Below, piece after piece: positions 54,853-63,469 of a stretch of 64,000 nucleotides of DNA (the first letter of the stretch is position 1; the number at the start of each line of letters is the position of its first letter). Position numbers and translations under genes: made by a program. Source of the DNA: Arenibacter sp. F20364. Lineage in GTDB: Bacteria > Bacteroidota > Bacteroidia > Flavobacteriales > Flavobacteriaceae. The stretch covers positions 124,001 to 188,000 of the forward strand of contig NZ_JALKBD010000004.1 of the NCBI RefSeq assembly GCF_023015905.1, given 5' to 3'. Below the pieces are notes generated by a model, which ran no database searches, had not been told where the DNA came from, and saw nothing but the letters and a program-made list of their open reading frames with translations.

Positions 54853-56829
54853 TTAATAGGATATCAAGTTTAAAAGCTCCCTTGCGAATCTTTCCTTGGG
54901 CAGATAATTGTTTTCCAAATTTTTAGCAAAAGGAATAGGGGTTTCCAAACTGGCAACCCGCTTCACGGGTGCATCCAAGTACTCAAAACAATTTTCTACC
55001 ACCAAGGCAGAAATATCACTGGCCACGCCGCCAAACAGACTATCTTCCTGTAAAATAATAAGTTTGCCCGTCTTTTTTACGGAAGCATAGATAGCATCCA
55101 TATCCATGGGCTGCAAGGTCCTAAGATCTAATAGATCAGCCTTTATTTCCGGATTATCATTTAGCGTTTCCAAGGCCCAATGTACACCCAGACCATAAGA
55201 AACAATGGTAATATCTTCACCCTCCCTCAATTGGGTAGCCTTCCCAAAAGGTATGGTGTAATAATCCTCTGGAACATCTTGGTAAATATTCCTATAAAGT
55301 CCCTTGTGCTCAAAAAACAACACAGGATTGGGATCATTTATGGAAGTGGTCAAAAGGCCCTTTGCATCATACGGAAAGGCCGGATAGACCACTTTTAATC
55401 CCGGAGTCTTTGTAAACCAGGCCTCATTGGTCTGGGAATGAAAAGGTCCTGCCCCCATGCCTGCTCCACAAGGCATTCTTATTACCACATCTGCATGCTC
55501 TCCCCATCGGTAATGCACCTTGGCCAAATAGTTTACAACAGGGTTAAATCCTGTACTTACAAAGTCGGCAAACTGCATTTCCACTACCGATTTTACTCCG
55601 TTAATGGAAAGGCCCATTGCTGCAGAAACCACTGCCGATTCACAAATAGGGGTATTTCTGACCCGGTGCTTTCCAAAGGCCTCCACAAAACCCTCGGTAA
55701 TCTTAAAAACTCCGCCATAATCTGCAATATCCTGCCCCATGACCACTAAACTTTCGTGCCTTTCCATAGACTGTTTCAATCCTTGGGAAACAGCATCGAT
55801 CAATCTAATATTTTTGGTTGTGGAATTGTGTTTAAATACCTGATAATCAAACTTTTTATAAACATCCTTTAATTCCTTTGTTTCATCTACTTCAATCTCA
55901 TTCTCCGCAAAAGCTTTTTTTAGATCGTAGTCGATTTCGGCATATATTTCATTTTTAAATGTTTCTATTAAATGGGCCGAAAGAATCTTTTCCTCCAAAA
56001 GAAAGTTTTCGAAATTTACAATGGGATCCTTTTCCTCCCAAGCATCCAACAATTGCTGTGGGACATATTTGGTTCCACTGGCCTCCTCATGGCCACGCAT
56101 CCTAAAGGTTTTAAATTCCAATAATACGGGCCTAGGGTTTTTCCGCATACTTTTGCAGAGTTCATCGACCATGGAAAATACCTCCAAGATATTGTTGCCT
56201 TCCACCATATGCGATTCCATTCCGTAACCTACACCCTTGTCCACCAAATTTTCACATCTGTATTGCTCATTTGTTGGGGTGGACAAACCGTAGCCGTTGT
56301 TCTCTATACAAAACAATACGGGCAAATTCCATACCGCAGCTAGGTTTAAGGCCTCATGAAAATCGCCCTCGCTTGTACCCCCCTCTCCCGTAAAGACAGC
56401 GGTGACCTTATTATTCTGTTGCAGCAGATCTGCAAGCGCTATCCCGTCTGCCACCCCCAGTTGAGGGCCTAAATGGGAGATCATACCCACTATTTTATAT
56501 TCTTGGGTTCCGAAATGAAAGCTTCTATCCCGTCCTTTGGTAAAGCCATTCCCTTTTCCCTGCCATTGGGAGAAAAGACGGTGTAAAGGTATATTCCTTG
56601 TGGTGAAAACACCGAGATTCCGATGCATGGGCAATATGTACTCATCATCTTTCAAGGCACTGGTAACCCCTACCGATATGGCCTCCTGTCCTATGCCGCT
56701 AAACCATTTGGTTATTTTTCCCTGACGTAGAAGGATCAACATTTTCTCCTCTATCAAACGTGGCTTTAGCATCCGTCGATAAAGTTTCAATTGCATGGCC
56801 TTATCAACACTATCTCCTTTATATTGCAT
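54853..56829 (-). CDS. fused alpha/beta E1 of a branched-chain 2-oxoacid dehydrogenase
   Basis: 658 residues. N-terminal alpha half with the thiamine-diphosphate motif GEGGTSEGDFHEALN...NNGYGLS; C-terminal beta half from about 345 (transketolase-like, FADFVSTGFNPVVNY, FHSQTNEAWF). Alpha and beta are separate subunits in many bacteria, fused here as often in Bacteroidota. Decarboxylates branched-chain 2-oxoacids, a step in amino-acid breakdown. The histidine kinase gene starts 34 bp downstream. Confidence 0.93.
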   Translation of the reverse strand: MQYKGDSVDKAMQLKLYRRMLKPRLIEEKMLILLRQGKITKWFSGIGQEAISVGVTSALKDDEYILPMHRNLGVFTTRNIPLHRLFSQWQGKGNGFTKGRDRSFHFGTQEYKIVGMISHLGPQLGVADGIALADLLQQNNKVTAVFTGEGGTSEGDFHEALNLAAVWNLPVLFCIENNGYGLSTPTNEQYRCENLVDKGVGYGMESHMVEGNNILEVFSMVDELCKSMRKNPRPVLLEFKTFRMRGHEEASGTKYVPQQLLDAWEEKDPIVNFENFLLEEKILSAHLIETFKNEIYAEIDYDLKKAFAENEIEVDETKELKDVYKKFDYQVFKHNSTTKNIRLIDAVSQGLKQSMERHESLVVMGQDIADYGGVFKITEGFVEAFGKHRVRNTPICESAVVSAAMGLSINGVKSVVEMQFADFVSTGFNPVVNYLAKVHYRWGEHADVVIRMPCGAGMGAGPFHSQTNEAWFTKTPGLKVVYPAFPYDAKGLLTTSINDPNPVLFFEHKGLYRNIYQDVPEDYYTIPFGKATQLREGEDITIVSYGLGVHWALETLNDNPEIKADLLDLRTLQPMDMDAIYASVKKTGKLIILQEDSLFGGVASDISALVVENCFEYLDAPVKRVASLETPIPFAKNLENNYLPKERFARELLNLISY

Positions 56830-56926
56830 GTTATGTTTTTATTCTTTTTGGCTTAAATAATTTATAAATGTAACAAAACGGAAAAACAAAGTCGAATAAT
56901 ATTTCAAGAAGATTGCCCATAATTAT

Positions 56927-56934
56927 TAACTTTG
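56927..56934 (+). promoter_or_regulatory. possible -7 box of the 2OG oxygenase gene
   Basis: TAACTTTG matches TAnnTTTG and lies 15 bp before the first ATG. No TTTG -33 box at proper spacing was found. Confidence 0.35.
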
Positions 56935-56949
56935 ATTTAATTAAAAATA

Positions 56950-57906
56950 ATGATGATGAGTGCAATACCAAGTGTAAATCTTGAAGACTTTATTTCCGAC
57001 GATAAAAATAGAAAAGATAAATTCATTAAAGAGATAGGAAGTGCCTTCGAGAATATTGGATTCGTAGCCTTAAGTGGTCATTTTTTGTCCGAAAAATTGG
57101 TGGAAGATCTCTATTCCGAAATCAAGAAATTTTTCAACCTACCACAAGAAGTCAAGGATAAATATGAAATTCCCGGGATTGGGGGACAAAGGGGATATAC
57201 TTCTTTTGGAAAAGAACATGCCAAGGGAAGAAAGGAGGGTGACCTGAAGGAATTTTGGCATTTTGGACAGTATGTGGAAAATAATCCAAAATTGGAAAAA
57301 GAATACCCTGCCAATGTAGAGGTCCAAGAGTTGACCAATTTTAATGCCACTGGAAAGAAGACCTATCAAATGCTGGAAAAAACGGCGAAATTTGTTTTGC
57401 GGGCACTTGCCCTTCATTTAGACCTAGAGGAAACCTATTTCGACGATTATATTAAAAATGGAAACTCCATTTTAAGGCCTATACATTATCCTCCAATTCA
57501 ACAAGAACCCCAAAATGCCGTTAGGGCTGCGGCCCATGGGGATATTAACCTAATTACCCTATTAATGGGAGCCCATGGAAAGGGACTACAGGTAAAAAAC
57601 CATGACGGAAAATGGGTAGATGCCATTGCCAAACCAGATGAATTGATGATCAATGTAGGGGATATGCTTTCCCGTTTAACCAATAATAAATTGAAATCCA
57701 CCATACACCAGGTGGTCAATCCTCCCAAGGAACTATGGGGTACTTCTAGGTATTCCGTACCATTTTTCATGCATCCAATTAGCGAAATGCCCTTAAATTG
57801 TTTAGAGAATTGTGTGGATAAAGACCATCCAAAACAATTTGAAGACATTACCGCTGGCGAATTTTTGCATGAAAGACTGATCGAATTAGGCTTAATTAAG
57901 AAGTAG
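56950..57906 (+). CDS. 2-oxoglutarate/Fe(II) oxygenase (isopenicillin N synthase family)
   Basis: 318 residues. DIOX_N domain (ENIGFVALSGH, LPQEVKDKYE) followed by the double-stranded beta-helix with iron ligands HGD (AAHGDINLITLL) and the distal His in TIHQVVNP, plus RYSVPFF for 2-oxoglutarate. Three ATG codons in a row (56950, 56953, 56956) leave the exact start open. Substrate unknown. Confidence 0.9.
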   Translation: MMMSAIPSVNLEDFISDDKNRKDKFIKEIGSAFENIGFVALSGHFLSEKLVEDLYSEIKKFFNLPQEVKDKYEIPGIGGQRGYTSFGKEHAKGRKEGDLKEFWHFGQYVENNPKLEKEYPANVEVQELTNFNATGKKTYQMLEKTAKFVLRALALHLDLEETYFDDYIKNGNSILRPIHYPPIQQEPQNAVRAAAHGDINLITLLMGAHGKGLQVKNHDGKWVDAIAKPDELMINVGDMLSRLTNNKLKSTIHQVVNPPKELWGTSRYSVPFFMHPISEMPLNCLENCVDKDHPKQFEDITAGEFLHERLIELGLIKK

Positions 57907-57983
57907 ATTACAAATGATCCAAGCTTGGTTATTGCCTATAGAATTAAACAATTATTAGTATTAACAATTTAACCTTGGACACT

Positions 57984-58589
57984 ATGAAAAAAGTAATTTT
58001 ACCGATCGTATTATTGGCGGTTATGGCATTTGGAGTAGTTAAATCTACGCTGACAGACGCCGAACGGGAATTTGCCGTAAAAGAATTGACAAAATCCCAT
58101 GATCACTTTTTAAACACTTTGGAAGGTTTGAATGAAGCACAACTTAATTACAAAGTGACTGATGATTCTTGGTCCATTGCGGAATGTGCCGAGCATATTG
58201 CAATTTCTGAAAACATGATCTTTGGTATGCTTCAAGGTACTTTGGCCAATGAGGCAGACCCTTCCAGACGTTCGGAAGTTAAGGTCTCCGATGAAGGATT
58301 AATTGCCATGATTGAAGACCGTAGCAAGAAAGTAAAAACAGGCGAGGCCTTTGAACCATCAGGGAAATATGGCAGTTTTGAAGAAACTGTGGAAGAATTC
58401 AAATCCAAACGAAAGGAACATATAGAATATGTTAAAAGCACTCAGGATGACCTGCGAAACCATTACCAACAACTCCCTTTTGGAACCGTAGACGCCTATC
58501 AAATACTTTTGTTTATGTCCGGCCACACCGAAAGGCATATTAAACAAATGGAGGAAGTGATGGATGACGAGGACTTTCCAATGGAATAG
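57984..58589 (+). CDS. exported DinB-superfamily protein
   Basis: About 201 residues from the ATG at 57984 (MKKVILPIVLLAVMAFG); a TTG three codons earlier also opens the frame. A signal-like N-terminus precedes a DinB four-helix bundle: SWSIAECAEHIAISE and FMSGHTERHIKQMEEV, with His residues of the usual metal site. Probably a metal-binding thiol-transferase-type fold, exported. Confidence 0.82.
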   Translation: MKKVILPIVLLAVMAFGVVKSTLTDAEREFAVKELTKSHDHFLNTLEGLNEAQLNYKVTDDSWSIAECAEHIAISENMIFGMLQGTLANEADPSRRSEVKVSDEGLIAMIEDRSKKVKTGEAFEPSGKYGSFEETVEEFKSKRKEHIEYVKSTQDDLRNHYQQLPFGTVDAYQILLFMSGHTERHIKQMEEVMDDEDFPME

Positions 58590-58668
58590 TTCCGTTGCCA
58601 ACTTAATAAGACCCACTCCTGCAAAAAGTTCCAATTTTTGAAGGATGGGTTTTGATTTTTACGCTGAA

Positions 58669-58683
58669 ATGCTATTTTAGCAT
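58669..58683 (+). repeat. short hairpin before the SUI1 gene
   Basis: ATGCTA-TTT-TAGCAT, a perfect 6-bp stem 17 bp before the SUI1-type gene. Might affect its translation, or be chance. Confidence 0.3.
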
Positions 58684-58700
58684 AATCTTTAAAATTTAAA

Positions 58701-59030
58701 ATGGACTTAAAGGATCAATTGAAGAATCTATTTCCGGATCATGAACCAACTGAGGATGAACCGAAAAAAGATACCGAAAATGCAATTTGGTTGCAGAAAG
58801 AACCTATCATCTGCAAATATGAAAAAAGAAAGGGCAAACCTATAACCATTTTAGAAGGGTATACAGGGGCAGATGAAGATTTTAAAAAATTGGCCAAAGA
58901 ACTTAAAACCAAACTTAGCGTAGGCGGAAGTTTTAAGGACGATTCTATAATTATTCAAGGGGATTATAGAGATAAAATAATGAAAATCTTACAAGAAAAA
59001 GGATTTAGCGTTAAACGCGTTGGAGGTTAG
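58701..59030 (+). CDS. eIF1/SUI1 (YciH) family translation factor
   Basis: 109 residues. SUI1 fold with KRKGKPITILEGYTG and TKLSVGGSFKDDSIIIQGD, the conserved block of YciH/eIF1. In bacteria these proteins bind the small ribosomal subunit and affect start-site selection under stress. Confidence 0.92.
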   Translation: MDLKDQLKNLFPDHEPTEDEPKKDTENAIWLQKEPIICKYEKRKGKPITILEGYTGADEDFKKLAKELKTKLSVGGSFKDDSIIIQGDYRDKIMKILQEKGFSVKRVGG

Positions 59031-59048
59031 ATTTTTGTTAATTATTTT

Positions 59049-59076
59049 TTGATATTAAGATAAAACACTACTTTTA
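59049..59076 (+). promoter_or_regulatory. promoter of the DUF1835 gene pair
   Basis: TTG at 59049-59051, 17-bp spacer, TACTTTTA at 59069-59076, close to the -33/-7 TTTG...TAnnTTTG pattern (last base A instead of G). Start codon is 28 bp further. Confidence 0.5.
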
Positions 59077-59103
59077 TTAGCCACAACCTAAACCACCATA
59101 ATA

Positions 59104-60036
59104 ATGAGTTCCCAATTACATATTACAAACGGTGATATACTCACCAACAAATTAAGCACCCTGAAATTGGACGGGGAAATTATTACCTGGCGTGAAATGT
59201 TATGTGAGGGTAAGACAGAGACCAATGTTGGGAGCGAATCATTTTGGAAAACTAGGTTTGAATTTTTAAACAAGAACTATAAAGTTTCCAAATCCTGGTT
59301 TATTGATAAAACCCTAAAAGAATACCGTACCCTTTGTAATCACAAGCAGGAAGACCGGATTATCCTTTGGTTCGATTACGATCTGTTTGATCAAATAAAT
59401 ATGTTGGCCGTAATTAGTTGGCTAAAGACCCATAGGCCTTATGCCGAAATTTCTATGGTTTCCAGTGAAGAAGAAGAGAATACTATTGATTTGTTGGGGC
59501 TTGGGGAATTAACAGATGACCAACTTCGCAAATTATACACCAAACCCACACTTTTAACCCAGGACGATATAGAATATGCCGATTATGTTTGGCAGTTGTA
59601 TTGTTCCGATAACCCAATTAGACTAGAGAATCTTAAGGATTTTGACAGTTTCCAATTCTCCCATCTTTCTGGAGCTATCGAAGCACATTTGATGCGTTTC
59701 CCAACTATAAGAAATGGTCTCAACGAAGTAGAAAATAATATTTTGCGTTTGGCACGTAGCGCCAAACCAAAAACCAAGCTCGAATTGCTGAACACGGTTC
59801 TAAAGAATCAAGGTCGTTATGGCTTTGGTGATACCCAATACGAAAGGGTTATTACCAAGTTAAAGCCGCTTTTCACCAATTTCAATCCCGTTAGACTTTC
59901 AAAAAAAGGTATGGAAATCTTGGAAGGAAAAACCAGCTATTATTCCTGTATCCAAGAAAATGATGCCTATTTGGGTGGAGCTCTAAAATATAATTTCCTA
60001 TATAACTCTGAAACAGACCGCATACTAAAATTGTAA
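59104..60036 (+). CDS. DUF1835 domain protein
   Basis: 310 residues. N-terminal region LHITNGDILTNKL and WREMLCEGKTE is typical of DUF1835, followed by the helical DUF3658-like half. No known reaction. It ends 1 bp before the nucleoside phosphorylase gene, so they form an operon. Confidence 0.85.
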   Translation: MSSQLHITNGDILTNKLSTLKLDGEIITWREMLCEGKTETNVGSESFWKTRFEFLNKNYKVSKSWFIDKTLKEYRTLCNHKQEDRIILWFDYDLFDQINMLAVISWLKTHRPYAEISMVSSEEEENTIDLLGLGELTDDQLRKLYTKPTLLTQDDIEYADYVWQLYCSDNPIRLENLKDFDSFQFSHLSGAIEAHLMRFPTIRNGLNEVENNILRLARSAKPKTKLELLNTVLKNQGRYGFGDTQYERVITKLKPLFTNFNPVRLSKKGMEILEGKTSYYSCIQENDAYLGGALKYNFLYNSETDRILKL

Positions 60037-60037
60037 A

Positions 60038-60913
60038 ATGAAATTTGGTTCTTCAGAGCTAATCCTAAACGCAGATCATAGCGTATACCACCTTAATTTA
60101 TTACCTCAAGACCTAGCAGATACGGTAATTACCGTTGGCGACCCCGATAGGGTAAAACAGGTTTCCCAATATTTTGATAGTATTGAACTAAAAAAAGGGA
60201 AACGGGAATTCCTTACCCATACTGGTTGGCTCAAAAACAAACGCATTTCCGTAATTTCCACCGGTATAGGCACGGACAATATAGATATTGTTCTTAATGA
60301 GCTGGATGCTTTGGTCAATATCAATTTTGAAACAAGGACTATAAAAAAGGATAAAACCCGATTGGATATTATCCGTATCGGCACCTCAGGTTCCATTCAG
60401 CCCAATATTCCAGTAGATTCATTTTTGCTAAGCGAATTTGCCATTGGCCTGGACAGTCTTTTACATTTTTACGATAGTACCCATATTCAACACCCGGAGA
60501 TACAGCAAGCATTTTTAAAGCACACCAACTGGCTGAAAGACAAGTCCAACCCCTATGTTGTTGCATATGATAAATCTTTAGGAGATTTGTTTATCTCGGA
60601 CAGAATCCAACTTGGCTTTACCGCCACCAATGTTGGGTTTTACGGACCCCAAGGCCGAAGTTTACGATTAAAACTGGAAGATGAAAGCATGAACTCCAAA
60701 TTGGCCAGCTTTAATTATAATAATAAGAGGATTACAAATTTGGAAATGGAAACATCCGGAATTTACGGTTTGTCCAAGTTATTGGAACACAGGGCGGTTT
60801 CCCTTAACTGTATCCTGGCAAACAGACCCAATGGGGAGTTTTCCAAGAGACCGGATTTGGCAATAGATGAATTAATTAAATATGCGTTGAACAGAATAAC
60901 TCAAGACTCCTAA
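60038..60913 (+). CDS. nucleoside phosphorylase (uridine-phosphorylase type)
   Basis: 291 residues. PNP/UDP family fold with phosphate-binding VGDPDRVKQVS, GTSGSIQP and ME motif NLEMETSGIYGL. Splits nucleosides to base and ribose-1-phosphate. Co-transcribed with the DUF1835 gene. Exact nucleoside unknown. Confidence 0.9.
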   Translation: MKFGSSELILNADHSVYHLNLLPQDLADTVITVGDPDRVKQVSQYFDSIELKKGKREFLTHTGWLKNKRISVISTGIGTDNIDIVLNELDALVNINFETRTIKKDKTRLDIIRIGTSGSIQPNIPVDSFLLSEFAIGLDSLLHFYDSTHIQHPEIQQAFLKHTNWLKDKSNPYVVAYDKSLGDLFISDRIQLGFTATNVGFYGPQGRSLRLKLEDESMNSKLASFNYNNKRITNLEMETSGIYGLSKLLEHRAVSLNCILANRPNGEFSKRPDLAIDELIKYALNRITQDS

Positions 60914-61033
60914 ACAAATAAATGTATTTAATTGATTGCTAATGTCTTATGTTGTTTAATTTACAATAAAACATTAAACGATATCTTAGAGCACATACTC
61001 CTAATAAGTTAACCAACAAAAAAATAAGTTGAT

Positions 61034-61882
61034 TTGAAAAATGTAAGCATCATTGGAGTTCCCGAACACTTTAATTTTCCTTGGCAATTAGCTATTGAGG
61101 AAGGAGCTTTTGAGGCGCGTGGAATTAAATTAATATGGAAGGATATTCCGGAAGGAACCGGTAAAATGGCCCAATTGCTAAAAGAAAACAAAACCGATTT
61201 GGCCATTATCCTTACCGAAGGGATTGTAAAAAGTATTACCGAGGGAAATCCCTCAAAAATTGTACAGGAATACATAGCTACTCCCCTCTTATGGGGTATC
61301 CATGTAGCCGATAAAAGTGACTATAATACTTTAACCGATTTAAGAAATAAGACCGCCGCCATTAGTAGATATGGGAGCGGCAGTCATCTCATGGCCTACG
61401 TAAATGCCAAAAACCAAGGCTGGGACACCAATGAATTAAAATTCGAGGTGGTCCACAATTTAGATGGGGCCGTAACTAGTTTAACGGAGGGCAAGGCCGA
61501 CTATTTTATGTGGGAACACTTCACTACAAAACCTCTGGTTGATAAAGGGATATTTAGAAGAATTACAGATTGTCCAACACCTTGGCCTTGTTTTGTAGTT
61601 GCTGCCACGGATAAATTTATCAATGAAAATCCAGGCACTTTGACCCATATTCTGGAGATTATTAATATATATACCACAGATTTTAAGCAAATTCCCAGCA
61701 TAGACCGTACTTTGGCCAATACCTACAACCAGCAGTTGGAGGATATTACACATTGGCTATCCTTAACCGATTGGGGACATAGGAATATCAGTAAACAGAA
61801 TTTGGAATTGGTACAAAATACTTTAATTGACTTAAAGCTTATTGAAAAAATAACTCCTAGAACGGAGATATTGTATAAATGA
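61034..61882 (+). CDS. cytosolic solute-binding-protein-like protein
   Basis: 282 residues starting at TTG (MKNVSIIGVPEHF). Type 2 periplasmic-binding-protein fold of the nitrate/sulfonate/thiamine group (PWQLAIEEGAFEARGI, YIATPLLWGIHVADKSDY), but without a signal peptide and without transporter genes nearby. It may act as an internal ligand-binding protein or enzyme. Ligand unknown. Confidence 0.78.
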   Translation: MKNVSIIGVPEHFNFPWQLAIEEGAFEARGIKLIWKDIPEGTGKMAQLLKENKTDLAIILTEGIVKSITEGNPSKIVQEYIATPLLWGIHVADKSDYNTLTDLRNKTAAISRYGSGSHLMAYVNAKNQGWDTNELKFEVVHNLDGAVTSLTEGKADYFMWEHFTTKPLVDKGIFRRITDCPTPWPCFVVAATDKFINENPGTLTHILEIINIYTTDFKQIPSIDRTLANTYNQQLEDITHWLSLTDWGHRNISKQNLELVQNTLIDLKLIEKITPRTEILYK

Positions 61883-61933
61883 ACTTAAAAAAAGCAGAAC
61901 TTGAATTTATTAAGGCGACATCCTTATGTTCCC

Positions 61934-62350
61934 CTAATCGTAAAAATAGGCTTGGATTATGCTTCTAAAGTTAATATCCGATAAAGGTTTGTGAAGACAC
62001 TCCTTAACACGGGGATTGGATAAGGCCTTATAAGTAACCTCTTCGCAACCATTGGCTGTTAAAACAGCTATTACAATTTTTTCTTTTTCTTCTTTTCTAA
62101 ATAGAATATCAAAAGCCTCCAAAAATTGCCATCCGTCCATTATGGGCATTTCAATATCCAAAATCAAAAGAAAACTTCCCTGATCTATATCATTAATATT
62201 TGACTCTATAAAATCCAACGCCCTATGGCCGTCAGTAACAGTATCTATTTCCAGATCTGGAATTAGTTTTTTTAAAAAAAGTTTATTGAGCATATTGGTT
62301 GTTCCGTCGTCATCAACCAATAACACCCATTTTAATCTAGTAGAATTCAT
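61934..62350 (-). CDS. single-domain response regulator
   Basis: About 138 residues from the ATG at 62350. Receiver domain only: VLLVDDDG, phospho-acceptor in LLILDIEMPIMDG and lysine in HKPLSD. No output domain; likely signals through protein contacts. No kinase gene nearby. Confidence 0.88.
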   Translation of the reverse strand: MNSTRLKWVLLVDDDGTTNMLNKLFLKKLIPDLEIDTVTDGHRALDFIESNINDIDQGSFLLILDIEMPIMDGWQFLEAFDILFRKEEKEKIVIAVLTANGCEEVTYKALSNPRVKECLHKPLSDINFRSIIQAYFYD

Positions 62351-62576
62351 TAACTTATTAATATTTAATATCACAACTGCTTTTGTAAATTATGTGAAAC
62401 CAATTCAAAAAAAGTACAAATATATATTTAGTTCATTGTACATTTTAAATTTTGACCAAAAAAGTCATACAAATGTTATTTTGCATCAAGAGGTTCGGGA
62501 CAAGGAATTTGGAATAGGATCGATACTTTATGGCCAGTTCACCCTTTAGTCTTAAAATTAACCTTTAAAATAATAA

Positions 62577-63242
62577 TTACCATTTAATTACTTGTTTTCC
62601 ATTTTCCAATAATATTTTATTTGTTTTACTAAAGTGTTTATTACCAAACCAATACCCCCTATTGGCACTTAATGGAGAAGGATGTCCGGAAGTAAGAATA
62701 TAATGTTTCTTGGCATTGATAAATTTCGCCTTCTTCTTGGCATAACCGCCCCATAATAAAAATACCAATCCTTCCTTTTCATCCGATAATTTTCGGATAA
62801 TGGTATCCGTAAAAATTTCCCATCCTTTGTTTTGGTGACTGCCCGCTTCATGAGCCCTTACCGTTAAGGTCGCGTTGAGCAATAGGACTCCTTGGTCTGC
62901 CCAATGTTCCAGATTTCCATTGTCCGGATATGGCTTCCCCAAATCGGATTCAATCTCCCGAAATATATTTACCAGGGAAGGTGGGTGGGACACGCCCTCG
63001 TTTACTGAAAAACATAGGCCATTGGCCTGCTGTGGCCCATGATAAGGATCCTGACCTATAATAACCACCTTGGTATCCTCTAGGTGACAATGATTAAATG
63101 CAGCAAAAATATCGCTCTCCTTAGGGTAACAGCTATGCCCGTCATATTCCTGTTTAACAAATAGGATAAGGGATTCAAAATACGGTTTATTAAACTCGGA
63201 CATCAAAAGCTTTTTCCAGCTGTCGTGCAAATTAAACGTCAC
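62577..63242 (-). CDS. ung: uracil-DNA glycosylase
   Basis: 221 residues of family 1 UDG: water-activating motif VVIIGQDPYHGPQQA, FLLWGGYAKKK, and the DNA-intercalating HPSPLSANRG. Removes uracil from DNA in base excision repair. Confidence 0.97.
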   Translation of the reverse strand: MTFNLHDSWKKLLMSEFNKPYFESLILFVKQEYDGHSCYPKESDIFAAFNHCHLEDTKVVIIGQDPYHGPQQANGLCFSVNEGVSHPPSLVNIFREIESDLGKPYPDNGNLEHWADQGVLLLNATLTVRAHEAGSHQNKGWEIFTDTIIRKLSDEKEGLVFLLWGGYAKKKAKFINAKKHYILTSGHPSPLSANRGYWFGNKHFSKTNKILLENGKQVIKW

Positions 63243-63469
63243 TTATTATTTCATTTTAAAATTATTAAACATAAAACTGATTTCTTTTTGCAAGTAAAAA
63301 CATAAAAATAGTTAAAAAACTAAAACAAATTTACCTATAGCGCCTTATCCTTTAAAAATATAGCATTCGCTAAACTTGTGTACCTTAGTAATCCCTTACA
63401 AATAAATAATGAAGCCATTAATAAACCTTTTTCCATTTCTATAGTCCTATAAAGGAACTTAAGTCCAAA

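Noticed and set aside
56903..56917. A sigma-54-like GGGCAATCTTCTTGA on the minus strand before the fused E1 gene.
   Set aside because: The -12 doublet is GA rather than GC and the overall match is clearly poorer than 52228-52243.
63409..63444. An 11-codon ORF before the sigma-factor gene as a leader peptide.
   Set aside because: Very short, no conserved features, probably chance.
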